Source: Xiphydria camelus (taxonomy: Eukaryota > Arthropoda > Insecta > Hymenoptera > Xiphydriidae). From it: DNA of 64,000 nucleotides. Of the stretch, positions 23,491 through 36,565 are shown one piece after another; the stretch's first letter is position 1; every line of letters begins with the position of its first letter. The translations under genes were made by a program, and so were the position numbers. Location of the stretch: assembly GCA_963678675.1 (NCBI GenBank), contig OY783192.1, positions 24,136,875 through 24,200,874 on the forward strand, given 5' to 3'. The notes under the pieces were generated by a model. It ran no database searches and was not told the origin of the DNA. It saw nothing but the letters and a program-made list of their open reading frames with translations.

Positions 23491-25043
23491 AATATTAATA
23501 CATAGGTGTAAGCTAAGTAGCAAGTTGACATGGCTTAATGCTGAAGAAGCGATATAGTTAATATACGATCACGATTGACGCCCTGGCGAGGTAATGACGA
23601 CAGCAGCCAACTCGATAGGATTGCCCAGACAGAAGAATGACCTAAAATTCCACGACAACCAACGATAATGACGACAGCAGCTAATACGGTAGAATTGCCT
23701 AGACAGAAAAATGACCTTAAATTCCACGACGATCAATATTATAGTGAATCTTACGTTGATCGTCGTAGCATTGGAACTCATTATTCTGTCTAGGCTATTC
23801 TACCGAATTAGCTGCTTGATTATCAGTCTGCGTACTAAATTTTGGTTGCCATCTCACCAGAGTCTCCACAGCGAGACGTCAGATAATATCGGGTAGCACA
23901 CAACTTGACTGTTGGTGGAGCGGCGTGGGCATGATTTATTTCCACGATGAAATGTACTCTCTTTCAAGCTTGGAGCGTGATCACGATGTCTACAATTTCA
24001 CAGTCCCGCGACGACAACAGTTACTTACTTTGAACGCCGCGATGTTCCGTACTCTCGCACTGTTAAGGCCAAAGCAGGGGCTGTGAATGCACTTGCAGTC
24101 CCGTACCTTTCCCGAAAAGCTAATTGCCGAACGCTTCCTAATGAGTCACGCGTCACCTAACTAATTCACTTTACTAATTACCACTAGCCGTCGATTGCTT
24201 AACCCGCTTATACTGAGATGTAGCGACGAGATCTAACCGATTGTCTATCGGAAAAGCCATTCTTCTAGGAAATCCTAATAGACAGCGTACCCAGGTAATG
24301 GAGGTCGAATCATTCCTCCAAGACAATCCGACTCCTCCGTACGGTAAGGGCAACCACCGCTCGATCCCGTTAGGCACGTGACTCCTGGAAGCGTCATCCC
24401 CCGCGTTTACACATTTTTTCTAGCCAATCATGGCACACCGCATAGCTCGCGCTATCTACACCGGCATTCTCATTCAGCGAATCAGGGCGTACCGCATCGC
24501 CCACGCTATCCCCACTATCTGTTAGTTGTAAGATATATAAACCGCAACCGAATACACGTTGTTCAGTTGTATTAGTTCCGTATTCTCGTAATCAAGTGAT
24601 CAGTGCCTCTACGTCGATCGGTGTGTCTTTACAGCCGTGAGTCATCTTTCGCAATCAGTGCTCATCAAACCGATTAACCTACGCGTGTTTTCAAGTTCTA
24701 GATTCGTACGATTTCTCTTACCATTTTAGCCCAATGAATATATGACTCTCTTGTTTCACCAAACCGGACCGGTTTATTCTTTCTCCTTCCTTACGGAACA
24801 CTCACCGTTTCGGTATTATCAGTTGGTGAGGTTGGCGTACGCATACATGGCAGCATCCACTGCTACGCGACAGAGTGACTTCAGTGACCGCACGAAACGC
24901 ACCATGCGCAGCAAGGCGCTCCGGATGCGCAACGCCAGGTCCGCTCATGCGCAGTCCGCCGCGCGACCGCAGAGTGTAGGCCTATATAATGGCAGTTCTC
25001 GATGAGTAGCGTTCAATCGACGACTCGTCACTGAAGCATCGAC

Positions 25044-25556
25044 ATGGAGTTCTTCAAGTCCTTTCTGCGAGCAATCGGCATCTGCCGCGGTCCTCCCCGA
25101 ATCGACTTTACGGAAGAACTTCCGATCGAGGTGACTCAGATGATTTTTCGAAAATTGGATGAAAAATCAATCTTCAACGCAGCACTGGTATCACGCAAAT
25201 GGTTGGCCATTTGCAAAGGTGATTGCCGGTTGAGATCTCGTGCCAGGCATCACACGAGATGTCGAATTATTCAGGAGAATCACTGGGCGGGTATTCCAAG
25301 CGGAGAAGCGAGAATTGCCGTAGAACCGCCGACTGATTCCCAGTGGTGCGCGATTCCTGTCAAGAGGTTTGACGTGGCCTCAGTATTTGACGCTCCCGGG
25401 AAACGGAGTAATCCACCACTGCTATATAGTAGTAGCTATCGCAGGAGAAATCCTGCTGGTCAAATCAGAGGTGGCACCAAGAGAAGGACGACTTTCGGTC
25501 TTGCACCTCACCGGCAGATCGGAGAAGTAAGCGGTAGACGTAGAATTCGCGTATAG
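25044..25556 (+). CDS. F-box protein, 170 aa (copy 13)
   Basis: Protein identical to copy 2; upstream GGTTTATTC and spacer CCACTAGGCG, as in copies 10 and 11. Confidence 0.8.
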   Translation: MEFFKSFLRAIGICRGPPRIDFTEELPIEVTQMIFRKLDEKSIFNAALVSRKWLAICKGDCRLRSRARHHTRCRIIQENHWAGIPSGEARIAVEPPTDSQWCAIPVKRFDVASVFDAPGKRSNPPLLYSSSYRRRNPAGQIRGGTKRRTTFGLAPHRQIGEVSGRRRIRV

Positions 25557-27109
25557 AATATTAATACATAGGTGTAAGCTAAGTAGCAAGTTGACATGGC
25601 TTAATGCTGAAGAAGCGATATAGTTAATATACGATCACGATTGACGCCCTGGCGAGGTAATGACGACAGCAGCCAACTCGATAGGATTGCCCAGACAGAA
25701 GAATGACCTAAAATTCCACGACAACCAACGATAATGACGACAGCAGCTAATACGGTAGAATTGCCTAGACAGAAAAATGACCTTAAATTCCACGACGATC
25801 AATATTATAGTGAATCTTACGTTGATCGTCGTAGCATTGGAACTCATTATTCTGTCTAGGCTATTCTACCGAATTAGCTGCTTGATTATCAGTCTGCGTA
25901 CTAAATTTTGGTTGCCATCTCACCAGAGTCTCCACAGCGAGACGTCAGATAATATCGGGTAGCACACAACTTGACTGTTGGTGGAGCGGCGTGGGCATGA
26001 TTTATTTCCACGATGAAATGTACTCTCTTTCAAGCTTGGAGCGTGATCACGATGTCTACAATTTCACAGTCCCGCGACGACAACAGTTACTTACTTTGAA
26101 CGCCGCGATGTTCCGTACTCTCGCACTGTTAAGGCCAAAGCAGGGGCTGTGAATGCACTTGCAGTCCCGTACCTTTCCCGAAAAGCTAATTGCCGAACGC
26201 TTCCTAATGAGTCACGCGTCACCTAACTAATTCACTTTACTAATTACCACTAGGCGTCGATTGCTTAACCCGCTTATACTGAGATGTAGCGACGAGATCT
26301 AACCGATTGTCTATCGGAAAAGCCATTCTTCTAGGAAATCCTAATAGACAGCGTACCCAGGTAATGGAGGTCGAATCATTCCTCCAAGACAATCCGACTC
26401 CTCCGTACGGTAAGGGCAACCACCGCTCGATCCCGTTAGGCACGTGACTCCTGGAAGCGTCATCCCCCGCGTTTACACATTTTTTCTAGCCAATCATGGC
26501 ACACCGCATAGCTCGCGCTATCTACACCGGCATTCTCATTCAGCGAATCAGGGCGTACCGCATCGCCCACGCTATCCCCACTATCTGTTAGTTGTAAGAT
26601 ATATAAACCGCAACCGAATACACGTTGTTCAGTTGTATTAGTTCCGTATTCTCGTAATCAAGTGATCAGTGCCTCTACGTCGATCGGTGTGTCTTTACAG
26701 CCGTGAGTCATCTTTCGCAATCAGTGCTCATCAAACCGATTAACCTACGCGTGTTTTCAAGTTCTAGATTCGTACGATTTCTCTTACCATTTTAGCCCAA
26801 TGAATATATGACTCTCTTGTTTCACCAAACCGGACCGGTTCATTCTTTCTCCTTCCTTACGGAACACTCACCGTTTCGGTATTATCAGTTGGTGAGGTTG
26901 GCGTACGCATACATGGCAGCATCCACTGCTACGCGACAGAGTGACTTCAGTGACCGCACGAAACGCACCATGCGCAGCAAGGCGCTCCGGATGCGCAACG
27001 CCAGGTCCGCTCATGCGCAGTCCGCCGCGCGACCGCAGAGTGTAGGCCTATATAATGGCAGTTCTCGATGAGTAGCGTTCAATCGACGACTCGTCACTGA
27101 AGCATCGAC

Positions 27110-27622
27110 ATGGAGTTCTTCAAGTCCTTTCTGCGAGCAATCGGCATCTGCCGCGGTCCTCCCCGAATCGACTTTACGGAAGAACTTCCGATCGAGGTGA
27201 CTCAGATGATTTTTCGAAAATTGGATGAAAAATCAATCTTCAACGCAGCACTGGTATCACGCAAATGGTTGGCCATTTGCAAAGGTGATTGCCGGTTGAG
27301 ATCTCGTGCCAGGCATCACACGAGATGTCGAATTATTCAGGAGAATCACTGGGCGGGTATTCCAAGCGGAGAAGCGAGAATTGCCGTAGAACCGCCGACT
27401 GATTCCCAGTGGTGCGCGATTCCTGTCAAGAGGTTTGACGTGGCCTCAGTATTTGACGCTCCCGGGAAACGGAGTAATCCACCACTGCTATATAGTAGTA
27501 GCTATCGCAGGAGAAATCCTGCTGGTCAAATCAGAGGTGGCACCAAGAGAAGGACGACTTTCGGTCTTGCACCTCACCGGCAGATCGGAGAAGTAAGCGG
27601 TAGACGTAGAATTCGCGTATAG
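27110..27622 (+). CDS. F-box protein, 170 aa (copy 14)
   Basis: Protein identical to copy 2; spacer CCACTAGGCG but the consensus upstream GGTTCATTC, so it looks like a recombinant of the two unit types. Confidence 0.8.
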   Translation: MEFFKSFLRAIGICRGPPRIDFTEELPIEVTQMIFRKLDEKSIFNAALVSRKWLAICKGDCRLRSRARHHTRCRIIQENHWAGIPSGEARIAVEPPTDSQWCAIPVKRFDVASVFDAPGKRSNPPLLYSSSYRRRNPAGQIRGGTKRRTTFGLAPHRQIGEVSGRRRIRV

Positions 27623-29175
27623 AATATTAATACATAGGTGTAAGCTAAGTAGCAAGTTGACATGGCTTAATGCTGAAGAAGCGATATAGTTAATATACGA
27701 TCACGATTGACGCCCTGGCGAGGTAATGACGACAGCAGCCAACTCGATAGGATTGCCCAGACAGAAGAATGACCTAAAATTCCACGACAACCAACGATAA
27801 TGACGACAGCAGCTAATACGGTAGAATTGCCTAGACAGAAAAATGACCTTAAATTCCACGACGATCAATATTATAGTGAATCTTACGTTGATCGTCGTAG
27901 CATTGGAACTCATTATTCTGTCTAGGCTATTCTACCGAATTAGCTGCTTGATTATCAGTCTGCGTACTAAATTTTGGTTGCCATCTCACCAGAGTCTCCA
28001 CAGCGAGACGTCAGATAATATCGGGTAGCACACAACTTGACTGTTGGTGGAGCGGCGTGGGCATGATTTATTTCCACGATGAAATGTACTCTCTTTCAAG
28101 CTTGGAGCGTGATCACGATGTCTACAATTTCACAGTCCCGCGACGACAACAGTTACTTACTTTGAACGCCGCGATGTTCCGTACTCTCGCACTGTTAAGG
28201 CCAAAGCAGGGGCTGTGAATGCACTTGCAGTCCCGTACCTTTCCCGAAAAGCTAATTGCCGAACGCTTCCTAATGAGTCACGCGTCACCTAACTAATTCA
28301 CTTTACTAATTACCACTAGGCGTCGATTGCTTAACCCGCTTATACTGAGATGTAGCGACGAGATCTAACCGATTGTCTATCGGAAAAGCCATTCTTCTAG
28401 GAAATCCTAATAGACAGCGTACCCAGGTAATGGAGGTCGAATCATTCCTCCAAGACAATCCGACTCCTCCGTACGGTAAGGGCAACCACCGCTCGATCCC
28501 GTTAGGCACGTGACTCCTGGAAGCGTCATCCCCCGCGTTTACACATTTTTTCTAGCCAATCATGGCACACCGCATAGCTCGCGCTATCTACACCGGCATT
28601 CTCATTCAGCGAATCAGGGCGTACCGCATCGCCCACGCTATCCCCACTATCTGTTAGTTGTAAGATATATAAACCGCAACCGAATACACGTTGTTCAGTT
28701 GTATTAGTTCCGTATTCTCGTAATCAAGTGATCAGTGCCTCTACGTCGATCGGTGTGTCTTTACAGCCGTGAGTCATCTTTCGCAATCAGTGCTCATCAA
28801 ACCGATTAACCTACGCGTGTTTTCAAGTTCTAGATTCGTACGATTTCTCTTACCATTTTAGCCCAATGAATATATGACTCTCTTGTTTCACCAAACCGGA
28901 CCGGTTCATTCTTTCTCCTTCCTTACGGAACACTCACCGTTTCGGTATTATCAGTTGGTGAGGTTGGCGTACGCATACATGGCAGCATCCACTGCTACGC
29001 GACAGAGTGACTTCAGTGACCGCACGAAACGCACCATGCGCAGCAAGGCGCTCCGGATGCGCAACGCCAGGTCCGCTCATGCGCAGTCCGCCGCGCGACC
29101 GCAGAGTGTAGGCCTATATAATGGCAGTTCTCGATGAGTAGCGTTCAATCGACGACTCGTCACTGAAGCATCGAC

Positions 29176-29688
29176 ATGGAGTTCTTCAAGTCCTTTCTGC
29201 GAGCAATCGGCATCTGCCGCGGTCCTCCCCGAATCGACTTTACGGAAGAACTTCCGATCGAGGTGACTCAGATGATTTTTCGAAAATTGGATGAAAAATC
29301 AATCTTCAACGCAGCACTGGTATCACGCAAATGGTTGGCCATTTGCAAAGGTGATTGCCGGTTGAGATCTCGTGCCAGGCATCACACGAGATGTCGAATT
29401 ATTCAGGAGAATCACTGGGCGGGTATTCCAAGCGGAGAAGCGAGAATTGCCGTAGAACCGCCGACTGATTCCCAGTGGTGCGCGATTCCTGTCAAGAGGT
29501 TTGACGTGGCCTCAGTATTTGACGCTCCCGGGAAACGGAGTAATCCACCACTGCTATATAGTAGTAGCTATCGCAGGAGAAATCCTGCTGGTCAAATCAG
29601 AGGTGGCACCAAGAGAAGGACGACTTTCGGTCTTGCACCTCACCGGCAGATCGGAGAAGTAAGCGGTAGACGTAGAATTCGCGTATAG
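29176..29688 (+). CDS. F-box protein, 170 aa (copy 15)
   Basis: Last copy with the consensus protein. Private changes begin to accumulate downstream (AGCTAATGG near 30491, CTCGCG near 30599, CACCTTTTTT near 30609), marking the edge of the homogenised core. Confidence 0.8.
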   Translation: MEFFKSFLRAIGICRGPPRIDFTEELPIEVTQMIFRKLDEKSIFNAALVSRKWLAICKGDCRLRSRARHHTRCRIIQENHWAGIPSGEARIAVEPPTDSQWCAIPVKRFDVASVFDAPGKRSNPPLLYSSSYRRRNPAGQIRGGTKRRTTFGLAPHRQIGEVSGRRRIRV

Positions 29689-31208
29689 AATATTAATACA
29701 TAGGTGTAAGCTAAGTAGCAAGTTGACATGGCTTAATGCTGAAGAAGCGATATAGTTAATATACGATCACGATTGACGCCCTGGCGAGGTAATGACGACA
29801 GCAGCCAACTCGATAGGATTGCCCAGACAGAAGAATGACCTAAAATTCCACGACAACCAACGATAATGACGACAGCAGCTAATACGGTAGAATTGCCTAG
29901 ACAGAAAAATGACCTTAAATTCCACGACGATCAATATTATAGTGAATCTTACGTTGATCGTCGTAGCATTGGAACTCATTATTCTGTCTAGGCTATTCTA
30001 CCGAATTAGCTGCTTGATTATCAGTCTGCGTACTAAATTTTGGTTGCCATCTCACCAGAGTCTCCACAGCGAGACGTCAGATAATATCGGGTAGCACACA
30101 ACTTGACTGTTGGTGGAGCGGCGTGGGCATGATTTATTTCCACGATGAAATGTACTCTCTTTCAAGCTTGGAGCGTGATCACGATGTCTACAATTTCACA
30201 GTCCCGCGACGACAACAGTTACTTACTTTGAACGCCGCGATGTTCCGTACTCTCGCACTGTTAAGGCCAAAGCAGGGGCTGTGAATGCACTTGCAGTCCC
30301 GTACCTTTCCCGAAAAGCTAATTGCCGAACGCTTCCTAATGAGTCACGCGTCACCTAACTAATTCACTTTACTAATTACCACTAGCCGTCGATTGCTTAA
30401 CCCGCTTATACTGAGATGTAGCGACGAGATCTAACCGATTGTCTATCGGAAAAGCCATTCTTCTAGGAAATCCTAATAGACAGCGTACCCAGCTAATGGA
30501 GGTCGAATCATTCCTCCAAGACAATCCGACTCCTCCGTACGGTAAGGGCAACCACCGCTCGATCCCGTTAGGCACGTGACTCCTGGAAGCGTCATCCCTC
30601 GCGTTTACACCTTTTTTCTAGCCAATCATGGCACACCGCATAGCTCGCGCTATCTACACCGGCATTCTCATTCAGCGAATCAGGGCGTACCGCATCGCCC
30701 ACGCTATCCCCACTATCTGTTAGTTGTAAGATATATAAACCGCAACCGAATACACGTTGTTCAGTTGTATTAGTTCCATATTCTCGTAATCAAGTGATCA
30801 GTGCCTCTACGTCGATCGGTGTGTCTTTACAGCTGTGAGTCATCTTTCGCAATCAGTGCTCATCAAACCGATTAACCTACGCGTGTTTTCAAGGTCTAGA
30901 TTCGTACGATTTCTGTTACCATTTTAGCCCAATGAATATATGACTCTCTTGTTTCACCAAACCGGACCGGTTCATTCTTTCTCCTTCCTTACGGAACACT
31001 CACCGTTTCGGTATTATCAGTTGGTGAGGTTGGCGTACGCATACATGGCAGCATCCACGGCTACGCGACAGAGTGACTTCAGTGACCGCACGAAATGCAC
31101 CATGCGCAGCAAGGCGCTCCGGATGCGCAACGCCAGGTCCGCTCATGCATATAATGGCAGTTCTCGATGAGTAGCGTTCAATCGACGACTCGTCACTGAA
31201 GCATCGAC

Positions 31209-31721
31209 ATGGAGTTCTTCAAGTCCTTTCTGCGAGCAATCGGCATCTGCCGCGGTCCTCCCCGAATCGACTTTACGGAAGAACTTCCGATCGAGGTGAC
31301 TCAGATGATTTTTCGAAAATTGGATGAAAAATCAATCTTCAACGCAGCACTGGTATCACGCAAATGGTTGGCCATTTGCAAAGGTGATTGCCGGTTGAGA
31401 TCTCGTGCCAGGCATCACACGAGATGTCGAATTATTCAGGAGAATCACTGGGCGGGTATTCCAAGCGGAGAAGCGGGAATTGCCGTAGAACCGCCGACTG
31501 ATTCCCAGTGGTGCGCGATTCCTGTAAAGAGGTTTGACGTGGCCTCAGTATTTGACGCTCCCGGGAAACGGAGTAATCCACCACTGCTATATAGTAGTAG
31601 CTATCGCAGGAGAAATCCTGCTGGTCAAATCAGAGGTGGCACCAAGAGAAGGACGACTTTCGGTCTTGCACCTCACCGGCAGATCGGAGAAGTAAGCGGT
31701 AGACGTAGAATTCGCGTATAG
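31209..31721 (+). CDS. F-box protein, 170 aa (copy 16, damaged promoter)
   Basis: ORF intact, with R90G relative to the consensus. A 33-bp deletion at about 31,147 removes the third ATGCGCA motif and the GC-rich stretch before the TATA box, and leaves CATATAAT at 31148. Promoter 1 may therefore be weakened, while promoter 2 upstream (about 30,734) is unchanged. The ORF remains open despite this, which fits recent decay or continued expression from promoter 2. Confidence 0.75.
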   Translation: MEFFKSFLRAIGICRGPPRIDFTEELPIEVTQMIFRKLDEKSIFNAALVSRKWLAICKGDCRLRSRARHHTRCRIIQENHWAGIPSGEAGIAVEPPTDSQWCAIPVKRFDVASVFDAPGKRSNPPLLYSSSYRRRNPAGQIRGGTKRRTTFGLAPHRQIGEVSGRRRIRV

Positions 31722-33274
31722 AATATTAATACATAGGTGTAAGCTAAGTAGCAAGTTCACATGGCTTAATGCTGAAGAAGCGATATAGTTAATATACGAT
31801 CACGATTGACGCCCTGGCGAGGTAATGACGACAGCAGCCAACTCGATAGCATTGCCCAGACAGAAGAGTGACCTAAAATTCCACGACAACCAACGATAAT
31901 GACGACAGCAGCTAATACGGTAGAATTGCCTAGACAGAAAAATGACCTTAAATTCCACGACGATCAATATTATAGTGAATCTTACGTTGATCGTCGTAGC
32001 ATTGGAACTCATTATTCTGTCTAGGCTATTCTACCGAATTAGCTGCTTGATTATCAGTCTGCGTACTAAATTTTGGTTGCCATCTCACCAGAGTCTCCAC
32101 AGCGAGACGTCAGATAATATCGGGTAGCACACAACTTGACTGTTGGTGGAGCGGCGTGGGCATGATTTATTTCCACGATGAAATGTACTCTCTTTCAAGC
32201 TTGGAGCGTGATAACGGTGTCTACAATTTCACAGTCCCGCGACGACAACAGTTACTTACTTTGAACGCCGCGATGTTCCGTACTCTCGCACTGTTAAGGC
32301 CAAAGCAGGGGCTGTGAATGCACTTGCAGTCCCGTACCTTTCCCGAAAAGCTAATTGCCGAACGCTTCCTAATGAGTCACGCGTCACCTAACTAATTCAC
32401 TTTACTAATTACCACTAGCCGTCGATTGCTTAACCCGCTTATACTGAGATGTAGCGACGAGATCTAACCGATTGTCTATCGGAAAAGCCATTCTTCTAGG
32501 AAATCCTAATAGACAGCGTACCCAGGTAATGGAGGTCGAATCATTCCTCCAAGACAATCCGACTCCTCCGTACGGTAAGGGCAACCACTGCTCGATCCCG
32601 TTAGGCACGTGACTCCTGGAAGCGTCATCCCCCGCGTTTACACCTTTTTTCTAGCCAATCATGGCACACCGCATAGCTCGCGCTATCTACACCGGCATTC
32701 TCATTCAGCGAATCAGGGCGTATCGCATCGCCCACGCTATCCCCACTATCTGTTAGTTGTAAGATATATAAACCGCAACCGAATACACGTTGTTCAGTTG
32801 TATTAGTTCCATATTCTCGTAATCAAGTGATCAGTGCCTCTACGTCGATCGGTGTGTCTTTACAGCCGTGAGTCATCTTTCGCAATCAGTGCTCATCAAA
32901 CCGATTAACCTACGCGTGTTTTCAAGTTCTAGATTCGTACGATTTCTGTTACCATTTTAGCTCAATGAATATATGACTCTCTTGTTTCACCAAACCGGAC
33001 CGGTTCATTCTTTCTCCTTCCTTACGGAACACTCACCGATTCGGTATTATCAGTTGGTGAGGTTGGCGTACGCATACATGGCAGCATCCACTGCTACGCG
33101 ACAGAGTGACTTCAGTGACCGCACGAAACGCACCATGCGCAGCAAGGCGCTCCGGATGCGCAACGCCAGGTCCGCTCATGCGCAGTCCGCCGCGCGACCG
33201 CAGAGTGTAGGCCTATATAATGGCAGTTCAAGATGAGTAGCGTTCAATCGACGACTCGTCACTGAAGCATCGAC

Positions 33275-33787
33275 ATGGAGTTCTTCAAGTCCTTTCTGCG
33301 AGCAATCGGCATCTGCCGCGGTCCTCCCCGAATCGACTTTACGGAAGAACTTCCGATCGAGGTGACTCAGATGATTTTTCGAAAATTGGATGAAAAATCA
33401 ATCTTCAACGCAGCACTGGTATCACGCAAATGGTTGGCCATTTGCAAAGGTGATTGCCGGTTGAGATCTCGTGCCAGGCATCACACGAGATGTCGAATTA
33501 TTCAGGAGAATCACTGGGCGGGTATTCCAAGCGGAGAAGCGAGAATTGCCGTAGAACCGCCGACTGATTCCCAGTGGTGCGCGATTCCTGTCAAGAGGTT
33601 TGACGTGGCCTCAGTATTTGACGCTCCCGGGAAACGGAGTAATCCACCACTGCTATATAGTAGTAGTTATCGCAGGAGAAATCCTGCTGGTAAAATCAGA
33701 GGTGGCACCAAGAGAAGGACGACTTTCGGTCTTGCACCTCACCGGCAGATCGGAGAAGTAAGCGGTAGACGTAGAATTCGCGTATAG
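33275..33787 (+). CDS. F-box protein, 170 aa (copy 17)
   Basis: ORF intact with Q140K in the basic tail. The F-box is unchanged. The unit has many private base changes (for example TTCAAGATG at about 33228 for TTCTCGATG) and a 1-bp deletion near 34,546. Confidence 0.75.
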   Translation: MEFFKSFLRAIGICRGPPRIDFTEELPIEVTQMIFRKLDEKSIFNAALVSRKWLAICKGDCRLRSRARHHTRCRIIQENHWAGIPSGEARIAVEPPTDSQWCAIPVKRFDVASVFDAPGKRSNPPLLYSSSYRRRNPAGKIRGGTKRRTTFGLAPHRQIGEVSGRRRIRV

Positions 33788-35339
33788 AATATTAATACAT
33801 AGGTGTAAGCTAAGTAGCAAGTTGACATGGCTTAATGCTGAAGAAGCGATATAGTTAATATACGATCACGATTGACGCCCTGGCGAGGAAATGACGACAG
33901 CAGCCAACTCGATAGGATTGCCCAGACAGAAGAATGACCTAAAATTCCACGACAACCAACGATAATGACGACAGCAGCTAATACGGTAGAATTGCCTAGA
34001 CAGAAAAATGACCTTAAATTCCACGACGATCAATATTATCGTGAATCTTACGTTGATCGTCGTAGCATTGGAACTCATTATTCTGTCTAGGCTATTCTAC
34101 CGAATTAGCTGCTTGATTATCAGTCTGCGTACTAAATTTTGGTTGCCATCTCACCAGAGTCTCCACAGCGAGACGTCAGATAATATCGGGTAGCACACAA
34201 CTTGACTTTTGGTGGAGCGGCGTGGGCATGATTTATTTCCACGATGAAATGTACTCTCTTTCAAGCTTGGAGCGTGATCACGATGTCTACAATTTCACAG
34301 TCACGCGACGACAATAGTTACTTACGTTGAACGCCGCGATGTTCCGTACTCTCGCACTGTTAAGGCCAAAGCAGGGGCTGTGAATGCACTTGCAGTCCCG
34401 TACATTTCCCGAAAAGCTAATTGCCGGACGCTTCCTAATGAGTCACGCCTCACCTAACTAATTCACTTTACTAATTACCACTAGCCTTCGATTGCTTAAC
34501 CCGCTTATACTGAGATGTAGCGACGAAATCTAACCGATTGTCTATCGAAAAGCTATTCTTCTAGGAAATCCTAATAGACAGCGTACTCAGGTAATGGAGG
34601 TCGAATCATTCCTCCAAGACAATCCGACTCCTCCGTACGGTAAGGGCAACCACCGCTCGATCCCGTTAGGCACGTGACTCCTGGAAGCGTCATCCCTCGC
34701 GTTTACACCTTTTTTCTAGCCAATCATGGCACACCGCATAGCTCGCGCTATCTACACCGGCATTCTCATTCAGCGAATCAGGGCGTACCGCATCGCCCAC
34801 GCTATCCCCACTATCTGTTAGTTGTAAGATATATAAACCGCAACCGAATACACGTTGTTCAGTTGTATTAGTTCCATATTTTCGTAATCAAGTGATCAGT
34901 GCCTCTACGTCGATCAGTGTGTCTTTACAGCCGTGAGTCATATTTCGCAATCAGTGCTCATCAAACCGATTAACCTACGCGTGTTTTCAAGTTCTAGATT
35001 CGTACGATTTCTCTTACCATTTTAGCCCAATGAATATATGACTCTCTTGTTTCACCAAACCGGACCGGTTCATTCTTTCTCCTTCCTTACGGAACACTCA
35101 CCGTTTCGGTATTATCAGTTGGTGAGGTTGGCGTACGCATACATGGCAGCATCCACTGCTACGCGACAGAGTGACTTCAGTGACCGCACGAAACGCACCA
35201 TGCGCAGCAAGGCGCTCCGGATGCGCAACGCCAGGTCCGCTCATGCGCAGTCGGCCGCGCGACCGCAGAGTGTAGGCCTATATAATGGCAGTTCTCGATG
35301 AGTAGCGTTCAATCGACGACTCGTCACTGAAGCATCGAC

Positions 35340-35852
35340 ATGGAGTTCTTCAAGTCCTTTCTGCGAGCAATCGGCATCTGCCGCGGTCCTCCCCGAATCG
35401 ACTTTACGGAAGAACTTCCGATCGAGGTGACTCAGATGATTTTTCGAAAATTGGATGAAAAATCAATCTTCAACGCAGCACTGGTATCACGCAAATGGTT
35501 GGCCATTTGCAAAGGTGATTGCCGGTTGAGATCTCGTGCCAGGCATCACACGAGATGTCGAATTATTCAGGAGAATCACTGGGCGGGTATTCCAAGCGGA
35601 GAAGCGAGAATTGCCGTAGAACCGCCGACTGATTCCCAGTGGTGCGCGATTCCTGTCAAGAGGTTTGACGTGGCCTCAGTATTTGACGCTCTCGGGAAAC
35701 GGAGTAATCCACCACTGCTATATAGTAGTAGCTATCGCAGGAGAAATCTTGCTGATCAAATCAGAGGTGGCACCAAGAGAAGGACGACTTTCGGTCTTGC
35801 ACCTCACCGGCAGATCGGAGAAGTAAGCGGTAGACGTAGAATTCGCGTATAG
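35340..35852 (+). CDS. F-box protein, 170 aa (copy 18, right-edge copy)
   Basis: ORF intact with P118L, P137L and G139D, the most changed protein in the array, yet the F-box (21-62) is untouched. The unit that follows has lost the inverted arm of the hairpin block by deletion. Confidence 0.75.
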   Translation: MEFFKSFLRAIGICRGPPRIDFTEELPIEVTQMIFRKLDEKSIFNAALVSRKWLAICKGDCRLRSRARHHTRCRIIQENHWAGIPSGEARIAVEPPTDSQWCAIPVKRFDVASVFDALGKRSNPPLLYSSSYRRRNLADQIRGGTKRRTTFGLAPHRQIGEVSGRRRIRV

Positions 35853-36014
35853 AATATTAATACATAGGTGTAAGCTAAGTAGCAAGTTGACATGGCTTAA
35901 TGCTGAAGAAGCGATATAGTTAATATACGATCGCGATTGACGGCCTGGCGAGGTAATGACGACAGCAGCCAACTCGATAGGTTTGCCCAGACAGAAGAAT
36001 GACCTAAAATTCCA

Positions 36015-36564
36015 GGTTCAAATTAGAATTTAAATTTCGACTCGCGGGAATGCACTTACAGTCCCGTACCTTTCCCGAAAAGCTAATTGCCGAACGCTTC
36101 CTAATGAGTCACGCGTCACCTAACTAATTCACTTTACTAATTACCACTAGCCGTCGATTGCTTAACCCGCTTATACTGAGATGTAGCGATGAAAGCTGAC
36201 CGATGGTCTATCGGAAAAGCAATTCTTCTAGGAAATCCTATTAGACAGCGTACCCAGGTAATGGAGGTCGAAGCATTCCTCCAAGACAATCCGACTCCTC
36301 CGTACTTTAAGGGCAACCACCGCTCGGTCCCGTTAGGGACGTGACTCCTGGAAGCGTCATCCCTCGCGTTTACACATTTTTTTTAGCCAATCATGGCACA
36401 CCGCAAAGCTCGCGCTATCTACGCCGCCATTCTCATTCAGCGAATCAGAGTGTACCGCATCGCCCACGCTATCCCCACTATCTGTTAGTTGTAAGATATA
36501 TAAACCGCAACCGAATACACGTTGTTCAGTTGTATTAGTTCCACATTCTCGTAATCAGGTGATC
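36015..36564 (+). repeat. Truncated end of the last array unit
   Basis: At 36,014 the direct repeat block breaks off. A 35-bp filler of unrelated AT-rich sequence follows, and the unit resumes at about 36,050 with the spacer, so roughly 430 bp of consensus (the second direct repeat, the inverted arm and part of the spacer) are missing. The remainder carries an intact promoter 2 (36497-36530) and ends at about 36,564 within the sequence corresponding to position 1875 of unit 1. Confidence 0.9.
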
Positions 36565-36565
36565 T

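Larger units (their letters stand above)
1..36564 (+). repeat. Tandem array of a 2,066-bp F-box gene unit (18 gene copies)
   Basis: The same sequence recurs with a period of 2,066 bp. The F-box ATG falls at 252, 2318, 4384 and so on up to 29176. The next steps are 2,033 bp (33-bp deletion in copy 16), 2,066 and 2,065 bp (1-bp deletion). The window opens inside a unit, so the array may continue to the left. It ends at about 36,564, where homology to the spacer stops and a reverse-oriented transposon fragment starts. Unit order on the + strand is: promoter 1, F-box ORF, direct plus inverted repeats, spacer, promoter 2, candidate intron, next promoter 1. Copies 2-15 differ by only scattered single bases; copies 1 and 16-18 are more diverged. 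The array is visibly richer in GC and CpG than the flank. Confidence 0.98.

Noticed and set aside
1..36564. rDNA, 5S, histone or snRNA cluster
   Set aside because: No rRNA-like, histone-like or snRNA-like sequence was seen in the unit; the only convincing product is the F-box ORF.
1..36564. Assembly artefact explaining the whole array
   Set aside because: Units carry distinct, patterned variants, a 33-bp deletion and graded edge divergence, which simple collapse or duplication errors would not create; exact copy number remains uncertain.
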